A stretch of DNA of 64,000 nucleotides from Nonomuraea sp. NEAU-A123 (lineage in GTDB: Bacteria; Actinomycetota; Actinomycetes; Streptosporangiales; Streptosporangiaceae), in NCBI RefSeq assembly GCF_018603905.1, contig NZ_JAHFZZ010000006.1:434001-498000 (forward strand), read 5' to 3'. The notes beneath the pieces were generated by a model, which worked only from the letters and a program-made list of their open reading frames with translations, did not search any database and had not been told where the DNA came from. Of this stretch, positions 26,661 to 35,264 are shown piece after piece (positions within the stretch are counted from its first letter, which is position 1; every line of letters starts with the position of its first letter). Made by a program: the position numbers and the translations under genes.

Positions 26661-27009
26661 AGGAAGTTGGGTCGAGTGGATCGTCGGCTGCTACAACCTC
26701 CGACGCAGGCACATGATCGCCAAGAGGTGTGGCATGGAACGTCTGGCCGGTCGCCTTCCTCCAACCGTTTGGGTGGGTACTCCCCGGGAAGGCGCAGCTG
26801 TGAGAGCAGGACAGGGGGATGAACGGTGCTAGTTTCCCGCGCCTGTGCATCAGGCGGTGCGCCGACCAGCGAGTCTTCAGGCGGTCGAGGCCCGGCACGA
26901 GGATGCCGGTGAATGCCAGGTGGCGCAAGGTGTTCCGGCGACCCGGGTTGGTCGGGCAACAGGAAAGGCCGTGCGGCACGAGATCCTTCGTCCAGGAACG
27001 CGCGGTCGC
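26661..27009. other. Degenerate spacer, possible transposase scrap
   Basis: No intact gene. A + strand piece near 26668-26755 reads WVEWIVGCYNLRRRHM, which resembles the C-terminal YNxRRRH motif of integrase-core transposases, but it is too short to assign. The region between the MarR remnant and the glycosyltransferase is a string of gene fragments. Confidence 0.3.
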
Positions 27010-28068
27010 ATGATGGACTACGTGCTCCCGTTGCGCTGGGAGGACGATGCCGGCCTGGAGGAGTTGACCGCCTACTTGCGCGCCGTGACCCGCCACGTAC
27101 GGGTCATCGTCGTCGACGGTTCTCCTGCGCCGTTGTTCGAGTCCCACGCCGTCTCCTGGCGCGGCTTGGCGGTGCACGTCCGTCCCGCGAAGGACCTCCG
27201 ATTCGCCAACGGCAAGGTCAACGGTGTGATCACCGGCCTGCGTATGGCGCGTGGCGAGCACGTGATCATCGCCGATGACGACGTTCGCTACGATGAGCGT
27301 GCCCTCGCCAGGATGGAGCTGCTCCTCGCCGACGCTGATCTGGTCCGGCCCCAGAACCACTTCTCGGAGTTGCCCTGGCACGCTCGCTGGGACACTGCCC
27401 GGTCCCTGCTCAACCGCAGTTTCGGCGCTGATTACCCTGGTACGTTCGGCGTGAGCCGCTCGTTCTTCACCGCGATGGGCGGCTACGACGGCGACGTGCT
27501 GTTCGAGAATCTCGAGCTCATCCGCACCGTCAGGGCGCACGGCGGCAGGGAGGTCCGGCCTCTCGACCTCTACGTGCGACGCCTGCCGCCCGACGCCGCC
27601 CGCTTCTGGAACCAGCGCATTCGGCAGGCGTACGACGATCTGGCGCAGCCGGCTCGCATGGCGCTGTTCCTGTCCGTGCTCCCCGCGCTGACGGCCTGCG
27701 TGCTGCGCCGCCGGTACGGCTTGGTGGTGGCCGGTGTCGGCTTGGCCGTTGGGGTGGCGGAGATCGGGCGGCGGCGGGCGGGAGGCAGACGGGTCTTTCC
27801 CGGCACGGCAGCGCTGTTCGCCCCGGTTTGGATTCTGGAGCGGGCGACGTGCAGTTGGCTTGCGCTGGGGGCCGCTCTTCGCGGCGGCGTACCGTATGCC
27901 GGGCGCAGGCTTCGCCGAGCGGCTCACTCCGTCCGGTGGCTGCGTCAGAGTGCGGGGTCGGGCTCGCTCGTCGCCCTGAACCCGGCCGCCTTGTGCGAGC
28001 CGTCGCAGAACGGCTTCGCCGACGACAAGCCGCAACGGCACAGTGCCACAGTCGCCCGGCCGGCGTGA
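27010..28068 (+). CDS. Family-2 glycosyltransferase
   Basis: 352 residues from ATG 27010 (second ATG at 27013). It has the GT-A fold pattern: VLPLRWEDDAGLEELTAYLR, VRVIVVDGSPAPLF, FANGKVNGVITGLRMA and the metal-binding HVIIADDDVRYDERALARME. GGYDGDVLFENLELIRTVRA near residue 160 holds the acceptor-side acidic motif. One or two C-terminal hydrophobic helices suggest membrane association. The last ~40 residues run antisense through the CDGSH gene and look unlike the rest, so the original stop may have been lost. It lies with CDGSH, methyltransferase and redox-enzyme genes. Confidence 0.8.
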   Translation: MMDYVLPLRWEDDAGLEELTAYLRAVTRHVRVIVVDGSPAPLFESHAVSWRGLAVHVRPAKDLRFANGKVNGVITGLRMARGEHVIIADDDVRYDERALARMELLLADADLVRPQNHFSELPWHARWDTARSLLNRSFGADYPGTFGVSRSFFTAMGGYDGDVLFENLELIRTVRAHGGREVRPLDLYVRRLPPDAARFWNQRIRQAYDDLAQPARMALFLSVLPALTACVLRRRYGLVVAGVGLAVGVAEIGRRRAGGRRVFPGTAALFAPVWILERATCSWLALGAALRGGVPYAGRRLRRAAHSVRWLRQSAGSGSLVALNPAALCEPSQNGFADDKPQRHSATVARPA

Positions 28069-28175
28069 ATCGGCACACCGTCCTGAGTCACCAGCTCGAA
28101 CGGACCTCGTATCAGCAGAGGGCCGTCCTCGCACGGTGTCACCGTGACCACGTCATCATCGCGTGCATGTGACAT
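27945..28175 (-). CDS. CDGSH iron-sulfur protein
   Basis: 76 residues. The motif CRCGLSSAKPFCDGSHK fits the CDGSH signature, with three Cys and one His binding a 2Fe-2S cluster. Flanking GPFELVTQDG and AGFRATSE are typical. Such small proteins carry electrons or labile clusters in the cytoplasm. The ATG at 28175 lies in open space, while the 3' 124 bp overlap the tail of the glycosyltransferase gene. A haem-oxygenase-like redox enzyme lies upstream on the same strand, a partner often seen nearby in actinomycetes. Confidence 0.9.
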   Translation of the reverse strand: MSHARDDDVVTVTPCEDGPLLIRGPFELVTQDGVPIHAGRATVALCRCGLSSAKPFCDGSHKAAGFRATSEPDPAL

Positions 28176-28327
28176 CTCACCCTTCTTACCCTGCGGAAAC
28201 AGGGGAAACGCTCATGACCGCTCAGCAGTCAGGATGCGCCCCGATTGACTCCACACGCGCCGGGTAACAGATGACAACGGCAGAAATGTCGTGATCCGTG
28301 CCCCTGCCCTCAACACGAGGAGTCACA

Positions 28328-29104
28328 GTGCGCCGATCATCGTCTTCGTCCCGTTCCGCTGAAGGAGAAGGGGGGTTCGATCCGTCGGCCTATGGGCGGA
28401 GCATCGCCGACATCTACGACGCGACGGTCGAGGAGCTGCCCACCGAGGCGACTGTGGAACAGCTGCATGTGCTGGCGGACGATGGGCCTGTGCTGGAGTT
28501 CGGCATCGGCACGGGGCGCTTGGCGCTGCCTCTGGCCGCGAAGGGTCTGACGGTGGCCGGCATCGACGGCTCCGGCGACATGGTGGAGATCCTGCGCTCC
28601 AAGCCGGGTGGCGAGCACATTTCTGTGGCCGTGGGGGACTTCGCCACCACCAAGGTCGAGGGCCTCTTCAGCCTGGTGGCGCTCACCACGAACACGATCT
28701 TCGCGCTGCCGTCGCAGGACGCGCAGGTCGACTGCTTCCGCAACGCCGCGGCGCATCTGCGTCCTGGGGGCCGGTTCGTGGTGGAGGCCTGGGTTCCTGA
28801 CCCGGCGACCTTCCATCGTGAGGCCGCTCTGCGGCTGCTCTCTCTGACCGAGGATGTCGTTCTGGCCGAGGCGGCCTGGATATCGCCTGCCGAGCAGTTC
28901 ATGAGGACCACCAAGGTGCGGCTGACGTCCGAAGGAGTGCGCCTGCTACCCGCCAACCACCGCTATGCCTGGCCCGCCGAGCTCGATCTGATGGCCCGCC
29001 TGGCGGGGATGGAGCGCGAGTTCCGGTGGTCCGACTGGAACCGGACGCCGTTCGGGGACGACAGCCGCGCACACGTCACGGTCTACCGCGTTCCCATCGC
29101 CTGA
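28328..29104 (+). CDS. Class I SAM-dependent methyltransferase
   Basis: 258 residues from GTG 28328, five bases after GAGGAG (an upstream ATG at 28298 is possible). Motif I is VLEFGIGTGRLALPLAAKG, with acidic LTVAGIDGSGDMVEIL after it. SLVALTTNTIFALPSQDAQV and HLRPGGRFVVEAW give motifs II/III. The substrate-binding part is short. It would methylate a small molecule. It is convergent with the redox enzyme gene, overlapping its 3' end by 22 bp. Confidence 0.85.
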   Translation: MRRSSSSSRSAEGEGGFDPSAYGRSIADIYDATVEELPTEATVEQLHVLADDGPVLEFGIGTGRLALPLAAKGLTVAGIDGSGDMVEILRSKPGGEHISVAVGDFATTKVEGLFSLVALTTNTIFALPSQDAQVDCFRNAAAHLRPGGRFVVEAWVPDPATFHREAALRLLSLTEDVVLAEAAWISPAEQFMRTTKVRLTSEGVRLLPANHRYAWPAELDLMARLAGMEREFRWSDWNRTPFGDDSRAHVTVYRVPIA

Positions 29105-30123
29105 TCGGCTGGTCGCACACTCCGCTCCAGCGGATGTTCCAGCAACGGTTCGGCCAGTGACGTGGCGCCTTGTTCCCAGCGGCCGAGGACGTACCCGGCC
29201 CACAGGCGCTCCAGCTCCAGGGCGCAGGCGGCGCCGTAAAGGACGTCTCCCGCCAGCATCGGGTGACGGGCGGCGAAGCCGCCGCACAGATCATGCGCGG
29301 CGATCTGCTCGTGCACGGCATCGGCTTGTACGTGCTCGTCGTAGAAGCGGACGGCGTCCACGTCACCGCCGAGTCGGCGCAAACCTTGGGCGTAGCGGCG
29401 GTTGGGCAGGGAGGAGGTCATCTCGAGGGCCGCAAGGTGTCCGATCAGAGCGCCGCGCAGCCGCCGGTGCAGGCCGAACAGCGACATGACGTTCGAGATC
29501 GCCAGCGTGACACCCGGCACTCGTCCGAGGTAGGCGCCGTAGGAGTCGTCCAGGCCGAGTCCGCGCATGGTGGCCCGGAACAGCTCGGAGTGCATCCGCT
29601 CCCAGCGGCCACCGCCATACTCGTCCGCCTGGATCTCCACCAACGCGGCCTTCGGTGCGCCCCGCAGCCGGGGGATCGCCCACGTGTGCGGATCGGCCTC
29701 CTTGAGATGGTAGATCGACCGATGGACGACGAACTCGCGGAACTGGTCGCGGTCGGCTCGATGTGCCAAGAAGCCGGACACGGAGGCACCATCGTCGGTG
29801 GCGACCAACTCGTTGAGTGCCTGCCGCACTTTCTTCGGCCCGTCGAGGGACGGCCGGGGCACGGCCAGCGCCAGCGCCTCCTCGAAACGCCGCTCCAGGA
29901 CCGCGCGTGCGGCCAGCAGCGACGGCTCCCACTCCCAGCGGTCATCCACGTCGTCGAAGCTCTGATAGTGCAACTCGTAGCAGGCGAACAAGGCCAGCTG
30001 GAAGTCGGCGTCCGCCAACTCGGCACCGGCGACGTCCAGTGGCAGTGGCCGTCCGTCCAGCGGCTGGACCAGGCGTTCGAAGAGCGTCGCGGTGATGGGC
30101 CCGCGCGGTGCGGGAAGCCTCAT
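29083..30123 (-). CDS. Iron-containing redox enzyme (haem-oxygenase-like fold)
   Basis: 346 residues from ATG 30123. All-helical composition with metal-ligand-type motifs: FACYELHYQSFDDVDDRWEW, ALVEIQADEYGGG followed by MHSELFRATM, and FYDEHVQADAVHEQIAAHDL. These fit the iron-containing redox / haem-oxygenase-like oxidase group, which uses a di-iron or mononuclear iron site. The substrate is unknown. Downstream on the same strand, after the methyltransferase on the other strand, lies the CDGSH gene, a plausible electron-carrier partner. Confidence 0.78.
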   Translation of the reverse strand: MRLPAPRGPITATLFERLVQPLDGRPLPLDVAGAELADADFQLALFACYELHYQSFDDVDDRWEWEPSLLAARAVLERRFEEALALAVPRPSLDGPKKVRQALNELVATDDGASVSGFLAHRADRDQFREFVVHRSIYHLKEADPHTWAIPRLRGAPKAALVEIQADEYGGGRWERMHSELFRATMRGLGLDDSYGAYLGRVPGVTLAISNVMSLFGLHRRLRGALIGHLAALEMTSSLPNRRYAQGLRRLGGDVDAVRFYDEHVQADAVHEQIAAHDLCGGFAARHPMLAGDVLYGAACALELERLWAGYVLGRWEQGATSLAEPLLEHPLERSVRPADQAMGTR

Positions 30124-30406
30124 CAAAGCCCCCGGTCCGCGGTCGTCTCCCGTACGCCCTCGCGGCCCCTGACATCGACAGCCGTCACACGCACCTCCTC
30201 CTTGCCCTTCGCAAGTGCCCGTGACGGGACGTGACAAACCGGCCCTCACTGGCCTGACCAGGGCGGATGTTCAACATCCGGGCGACATGCAACACCGCAT
30301 CGTGGTGTAGCTGACGATTCCCATGGGGGCAAAGGTGTGGTCTGTTCGGTTCTGTCATCGCCTTCTGCCACGATCACCGATGAAGCCGACAGGACGGGAG
30401 CAGGAC

Positions 30407-30535
30407 ATGGTCGAGCAGGCCACGCGGCGGGTGGTCGACAATGACGCCCCCCTCGACGAGGCCCTGACCTGGGCGGCCCGTCTCGGCCTGAACACCGGGG
30501 ACGCGCTCCGCACCACCGGCACCCTCCCCACCTGA
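30407..30535 (+). CDS. Possible small protein, 42 residues
   Basis: ATG 30407 follows GGGAG at good spacing. The product is short, charged and probably helical (VEQATRRVVDNDAPLDEALT, then LGLNTGDALR). A strong hairpin follows its stop by 15 bp. In-frame ATG 30380 is an alternative start. No family is recognised; coding is supported only by the start signal and terminator. Confidence 0.4.
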   Translation: MVEQATRRVVDNDAPLDEALTWAARLGLNTGDALRTTGTLPT

Positions 30536-30549
30536 CGATCGGAACAGCC

Positions 30550-30581
30550 GGTGGCCCAGGGCATCTCAGCCCCGGGCCACC
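30550..30581. terminator. Bidirectional hairpin
   Basis: GGTGGCCCAGGGC at 30550-30562 pairs with GCCCCGGGCCACC at 30569-30581 (one mismatch), loop ATCTCA. It separates the small + strand frame from the convergent secreted-protein gene. Confidence 0.7.
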
Positions 30582-30592
30582 AGGGGTACTGC

Positions 30593-31162
30593 TCAGCGGT
30601 TGTAGACCCAGATGGTCCCGACGTTGTCGTTCAGGAGTGACCCGAGGTAGGGCACCGGCAACCCGAACTCTTGTGAGGACGTGCCCGCTCTGTTGGCGAA
30701 CCTCGCGGTGTTGCAAGGACCTGCCCCTCGGGCCGAGCTGAGGATGCGGCTCCAGATGCCGAACGTGGCGCTGTTCACGTCCAGGCGGTAACCCGCGCGG
30801 TCACACGGACCGTCGTCGCCGAAGATGTTCGTCGACGCCCCGTGGTAGTCGGTGTCCGAATACCAGGTCATCAACAGGTCGGCGGCGAGCGGCCGCACCG
30901 TCGACTTCGGGCTGTCTTCCGACGTCTCTTGGAGCATCTTCTCCCGCGCGTTGGCGGCTGAGGTGTCATCGCAAGCGCGAGCAAGCACCGGCGAGGGCTT
31001 TCCCTCGGTCGCCTTACCGATGAGAACGGCGCAGTAACGGTCTTCCCCCGTCTGCGCGACCGCCGCATCGACCTTGGCCGGGCCGAGCGAGACCGCAACC
31101 GCGGCCACGGCCAGGATCGCCCCCAGCCGGGCCAGGAGATTACGTGACTCTACGCGCACCAT
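30593..31162 (-). CDS. Secreted protein, possibly gamma-crystallin-like
   Basis: 189 residues from ATG 31162, preceded by GAGAGGAT. The N terminus is a signal peptide (RNLLARLGAILAVAAVAVSL, cleavage near KVDAAVA). The mature part has paired cysteines (CAVLIG, ARACDD, GPCDRAG, GPCNTAR). The segment LMTWYSDTDYHGASTNIFGD recalls Greek-key crystallin or I36-type inhibitor domains of secreted actinobacterial proteins. That fold suggestion is weak. Function unknown. Confidence 0.7.
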   Translation of the reverse strand: MVRVESRNLLARLGAILAVAAVAVSLGPAKVDAAVAQTGEDRYCAVLIGKATEGKPSPVLARACDDTSAANAREKMLQETSEDSPKSTVRPLAADLLMTWYSDTDYHGASTNIFGDDGPCDRAGYRLDVNSATFGIWSRILSSARGAGPCNTARFANRAGTSSQEFGLPVPYLGSLLNDNVGTIWVYNR

Positions 31163-31582
31163 TGTGGTGATCCTCTCTTTCACGTGTACCTGCTGAGCGC
31201 CATGTCCGGATGGCCGATAGTGGGCCACTCGACAAGCCGGCGGCTTCAGGTCGCGTTCGTGACCGCTTCACCGCAGGTGGCTGACCCGTTCGGGCAACCG
31301 GCGCATCTGTACGTCCGTGTCGGAGTGCTTTGTAGCCGGCTCATTCTTCGGCCGACCGCCGACACACCGAGAATCATCGCAACGATCGCTGTCGCCACCC
31401 TGTCGTCGACCTTGCACCGGGAACCCGCCATCAGCTCCGGGAGAAAGCCACGTCTCCCAGGTGTTGAACGCCTTGCGCGGCCACGCTGCCGACGGCCGGC
31501 CACTCAGCGCGGAATGACAGTGCGCCTGGTGGTAGGGCCTGCCCCCCTTGAAGCCGGGCAGGGACGGCTGTCGTCACCGCTG
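31163..31582. other. Intergenic region
   Basis: About 420 bp between the secreted-protein gene start and the soxG stop. It should hold the promoter of the former and the 3' end of the sox operon transcript. I see no gene with a supported start or family. Confidence 0.5.
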
Positions 31583-32188
31583 TCAGCGGGCCTGTGCGCC
31601 GGCGTACTCACGCATCGCGTCGAGGAGCCAGCGTGCGACGTAGTCGGCGAAGGAGGAGCGCGGGAGTATCCGGTACGCCGCCGGGCCGGTCTGCCACAGC
31701 AGCACCGGGATCCTGGCCAGGGTCGTCGTCACGGCCGAGCCGGGGCCGAAGGCCCGCGGGTGCAGGTCGGCAGGGCAGGCCTTCTCCAGCACCTCCCGGG
31801 CCCGCTCGCCCGTCAGCGCGAGGGTGGTGCGGTTCGCCGAGACGTCGACCACCTGGCCCCGGTCGGCGCCGAGCGCCGTCTCGAGCTGGTCGGCGAGTGC
31901 CACGGGGGTCGCGGTGGAGACGACGAGCCACTCGTCGGGGCCCAGCCACAGCGCGGCGTGGCGGCCCATGGCCGCGACCTCGCCGCAGCGCCGCGGCAGC
32001 TCGAGGTCCAGGATCCGGCCGATCCGGCCGGCCGCGGCCGATCCGGGCCCGACCCGTACGGAGACCATGGTGAGGAACGGCTCCTCGGCCAGCGCCACCG
32101 CGTCGCCCGAGCCGGCGGCGAGGGCGTCGGTCAGATGGGCGAGCGGGCTGCGGCGCAGTGCCTCGAGCTGGGGGGTGGGGTCAACCAT
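31583..32188 (-). CDS. soxG: Sarcosine oxidase gamma subunit
   Basis: 201 residues, usual length. LARRSPLAH-type N terminus (QLEALRRSPLAHLTDAL), EEPFLTMVSVRVGP, then RHAALWLGPDEWLVVS and VDVSANRTTLALTGERARE are characteristic of SoxG. It is part of the heterotetrameric enzyme that oxidises sarcosine to glycine. Last gene of glyA-soxB-soxD-soxA-soxG; its start overlaps the soxA stop by 8 bp. Confidence 0.93.
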   Translation of the reverse strand: MVDPTPQLEALRRSPLAHLTDALAAGSGDAVALAEEPFLTMVSVRVGPGSAAAGRIGRILDLELPRRCGEVAAMGRHAALWLGPDEWLVVSTATPVALADQLETALGADRGQVVDVSANRTTLALTGERAREVLEKACPADLHPRAFGPGSAVTTTLARIPVLLWQTGPAAYRILPRSSFADYVARWLLDAMREYAGAQAR

Positions 32189-34976
32189 CGCGCCGGCTCC
32201 CTTCGGGGTCGTAAAGAACGGAAGCGGTTACCTCGACCTCAACGGTCCGGTCACCGACCGGAGCGAGGAGCACCTCGCCGATCCGGTTGCGGCCGTCGGC
32301 GATCAGCGCCAGCCCGAAGCTCCGGCCGAGCGCCTCGCTGTGGTAGCTCGAGGTGACGTGGCCGAGCATCGGCACGGGCACGTCCTCGAGCGGGGTGCCG
32401 AGGGCGACCAACTGGGTGCCCTCGGGCAGTCGCGTCTCGCGGTCGACGGGCAGCACGCCCACCAGGTGCTTGCGGTCGGTTCGGGCCGTGTCGGCCCGGA
32501 GGAAGGACCGCTTGCCGATGAAGTCCTTGACCTTCGACACGACCCACTCCATGCCGGCATCCTGCGGTGTGACCGTGCCGTCGGTGTCCTGGCCGATGAT
32601 CGGATAGCCCTTCTCGGCGCGGAGCACGTGCATGGTCTCGGTGCCGTACGGGGTGATGCCCAGGTCCGCGCCGGCGGCGTGGATCTCCTCCCAGACTGCC
32701 TGGCCGTACCATCCGGACACGTTGACCTCGAAGGCGAGCTCGCCGGAGAACGAGATCCGGCAGATGCGGGCCGGGACACCCGAGGCCAGCACGGTCTCGC
32801 GGAAGGTCATGAACGGGAACGCCTCGTTGGCGGCGTCGAGGTCAGGTGCGACCCGGCCGATGACCTCGCGGGACCTCGGCCCGACGACGGCGACGGTGGT
32901 CCACTGCTCGGTGACCGAGGTCACGGTGACATCGAGGTCAGGCCATTCGGTCTGGAGGAAGTCCTCCAGGTGGTCCAGCACCGCCGCGGCGTTGCCGGTG
33001 GTGGTGGTCATGAAGTAGCGCTCGTCGGCCAGCCGTACGGTGACGCCGTCGTCGAAGATCATCCCGTCGGGCTTGCACATGACCCCGTAGCGGGCCGAGC
33101 CGACGGGGAGCTTCTTGAAGGCGTTGGTGTAGACCCGGTTGAGGAACTCGCCGGCGTCCGTGCCCCGCACCTCGATCTTGCCGAGGGTGGAGGCGTCCAT
33201 CATGGCGACGCCGGTGCGCGCGGCGCGGCATTCGCGGGCGACGGCGTCGTCCATGCTCTCGCCTGCCCGCGGGTAGTACCACGGGCGCAGCCACTGCCCC
33301 ACGATCTCGAACTCCGCGCCGTGGGCGACATGCCAGGAATGCACAGGCGTGGTGCGCTTCGGGTCGAAGAGGTCGCCCCGCTCGCGCCCGGCGAGGGCGG
33401 CGAAGGAGACGGGAGCGTACGGCGCGCGGTAGGTGGTCGTGCCGATCTCGCCGATGCCCGGGCCCGAGCCGTCGGGGCCGCCCAGGGCCGCGGCGATGAC
33501 GCCGAGAGTGTTCACGCCCGAGGTCTTGCCCTGGTCCGCGGCGGTGCCGACGGAGGTGTAGCGCTTGATGTGCTCGACGCTGCGCAGCCCGGCTCCGGTC
33601 GCCCGCATGATGTCCGCGACGGTCTGGTCGCGCTGCAGGTCGACGAAGTGCTCCTCCCAGGACTCGGTGGGGCCGGGCACCAGCCAGACCTGCCTCACCT
33701 CGCCGTAGGCCGCTCCTTCGACGCCCGCGGGCGTGACCGGCGAGGCGGTGAAACCGGCAGCGACGGCCGCGCGCGCACCGGCCTCGCCGCCCTCGCGCAG
33801 GGCTCCGGCCAGCTCGAATGTGCCGTTGGCCGCACCGGCGACCTGCTGATTCTTGACGAGAGCGGCGGGCACGAAGGCCGCGAGGGTGTCGTCCCATCGT
33901 GTTGTGCCCTGGCGCTGGCTGTGGAGGTGGACGACCGGGGACCAGCCGCCGGAGACGGCGAGCACGTCGCACTCGATGGTCTCGCCGGCGTCGGTGATGA
34001 CGGCGGTGAGCCGCTCCTCGCCGACGGTGTGGCTGAGGAACGGGCCGGTACGGGCATCGAGCACGGCGGCGACCTCGACCCCGGCGGAGCGGAGGTCTTC
34101 GACGAGCGGCGCGGTGGAGTCGTTGGTGGTCGCCACCACGACGCGCGACCCCGGGCGGACGGCGTACCGGTTGAGATAGGTGCGCACCGCGCCGGCCAGC
34201 ATCACGCCGGGGCGGTCGTTGCCGGCGAAGACGATCGGACGCTCATGAGCGCCGGTGGCGAGTACGACCTGCCGGGCCCGTACGTGGTGCAGCCGCTGCC
34301 GCGACACCCCTTCGGGAGCCGTACCCCCGAGGTGGTCGGTGCGCTGCTCGACGGCGAGCAGGTAGTTGTCGTCGTAGGAGCCGAAGGCGCTGGTGCGCGT
34401 GAGCACGCTGACTTCTGGCAGAGAGGCCAGCTCCTGGGCGACCTCGGCCACCCATGCGAGCGCGGGTCGCCCGTCGACGGTCTCGCCGCTCGTGGAGAGC
34501 AGCGAGCCGCCCGGCTCGGGCTGGTCGTCGATGAGCACCACCCGGGCCCCGGAGCGGCCGGCGGCCAGCGCGGCGCACAGGCCCGCCGGGCCGGCGCCGA
34601 CGACGAGCACGTCGGTGTGGGTGAAGCGCTTGTCGTAGCCCGCGGTGTCGGGCGTCGGGTCGAGCACGCCGAGCCCGGAGAGGGTGCGGGCCGAGAGCCC
34701 GTCGACGAGCGGCCGGACGGTGGCGGGCACCATCGGCTCGGAGATTTCGGCGCCGACCTGCAGCAGCGCGTTCGGCTCCTCCACCCCGGCCGAGAAGATG
34801 CCCCGTGGGCGGCCTCGGTAGATGGAGTCGCCGACCCTGATCCGGCCGGCCGCGAGGAGCGCCGACGCGACGGTGTCGCCGGGGTGGCCGGTGTAGTCCT
34901 GCCCGTCGACGGTGAAGGTGAGCACCTGGCTGCGGTCGATCCGGCCGCCGGAGGCGAGGCGGTTGGGCCGGCTCAT
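32181..34976 (-). CDS. soxA: Sarcosine oxidase alpha subunit
   Basis: 931 residues. An N-terminal ferredoxin-like fold (LTFTVDGQDYTGHPGDTVAS) is followed by the NAD-binding domain TDVLVVGAGPAGLCAALAAG and the second nucleotide site. The C-terminal ~380 residues are a GcvT-like, tetrahydrofolate-binding domain (RTGVAMMDASTLGKIEVRGT, CKPDGMIFDDGVTVRL, SGELAFEVNV). The subunit channels the one-carbon unit to THF as 5,10-methylene-THF. ATG 34976 overlaps the soxD stop (ATGA). Confidence 0.96.
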   Translation of the reverse strand: MSRPNRLASGGRIDRSQVLTFTVDGQDYTGHPGDTVASALLAAGRIRVGDSIYRGRPRGIFSAGVEEPNALLQVGAEISEPMVPATVRPLVDGLSARTLSGLGVLDPTPDTAGYDKRFTHTDVLVVGAGPAGLCAALAAGRSGARVVLIDDQPEPGGSLLSTSGETVDGRPALAWVAEVAQELASLPEVSVLTRTSAFGSYDDNYLLAVEQRTDHLGGTAPEGVSRQRLHHVRARQVVLATGAHERPIVFAGNDRPGVMLAGAVRTYLNRYAVRPGSRVVVATTNDSTAPLVEDLRSAGVEVAAVLDARTGPFLSHTVGEERLTAVITDAGETIECDVLAVSGGWSPVVHLHSQRQGTTRWDDTLAAFVPAALVKNQQVAGAANGTFELAGALREGGEAGARAAVAAGFTASPVTPAGVEGAAYGEVRQVWLVPGPTESWEEHFVDLQRDQTVADIMRATGAGLRSVEHIKRYTSVGTAADQGKTSGVNTLGVIAAALGGPDGSGPGIGEIGTTTYRAPYAPVSFAALAGRERGDLFDPKRTTPVHSWHVAHGAEFEIVGQWLRPWYYPRAGESMDDAVARECRAARTGVAMMDASTLGKIEVRGTDAGEFLNRVYTNAFKKLPVGSARYGVMCKPDGMIFDDGVTVRLADERYFMTTTTGNAAAVLDHLEDFLQTEWPDLDVTVTSVTEQWTTVAVVGPRSREVIGRVAPDLDAANEAFPFMTFRETVLASGVPARICRISFSGELAFEVNVSGWYGQAVWEEIHAAGADLGITPYGTETMHVLRAEKGYPIIGQDTDGTVTPQDAGMEWVVSKVKDFIGKRSFLRADTARTDRKHLVGVLPVDRETRLPEGTQLVALGTPLEDVPVPMLGHVTSSYHSEALGRSFGLALIADGRNRIGEVLLAPVGDRTVEVEVTASVLYDPEGSRRDG

Positions 34977-35236
34977 CGGGATGCTCCCGTGTAGGTCTCG
35001 ATGATCTCGTAGCTGCGGGTGTCGCGGACGGCGTTGAACCACTTGCGGCAGCCGACGCTGTGCACCCACCGCTCACGGAAGCGGCCGTCGGGATTGTCGC
35101 GGTAGAAGAGGTACGACGCCCACTCCTCGTCCGACAGCGCCGACGGGTCCTCGGGGTAGGCGACGTGGGCTTGTCCGCCGTACTGGAACTCGGTCTCGTC
35201 GCGGGGCCCGCACCACGGGCACGTGATCAGCAGCAT
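34973..35236 (-). CDS. soxD: Sarcosine oxidase delta subunit
   Basis: 87 residues. A zinc-binding CPWCG at residues 6-10 and HSVGCRKWFNAVRDT near the C terminus are the SoxD hallmarks. It is a structural zinc subunit. It lies 28 bp after soxB and overlaps soxA by 4 bp. Confidence 0.96.
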   Translation of the reverse strand: MLLITCPWCGPRDETEFQYGGQAHVAYPEDPSALSDEEWASYLFYRDNPDGRFRERWVHSVGCRKWFNAVRDTRSYEIIETYTGASR

Positions 35237-35264
35237 GGCGATTCCTGGTCTGCGCGGCTAGGGG

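Noticed and set aside
31824..34994. A 1,056-codon open frame on the + strand across the sox genes
   Set aside because: It is exactly antisense to soxA/soxG, whose motifs are unmistakable; the frame is open only because of third-position GC bias.
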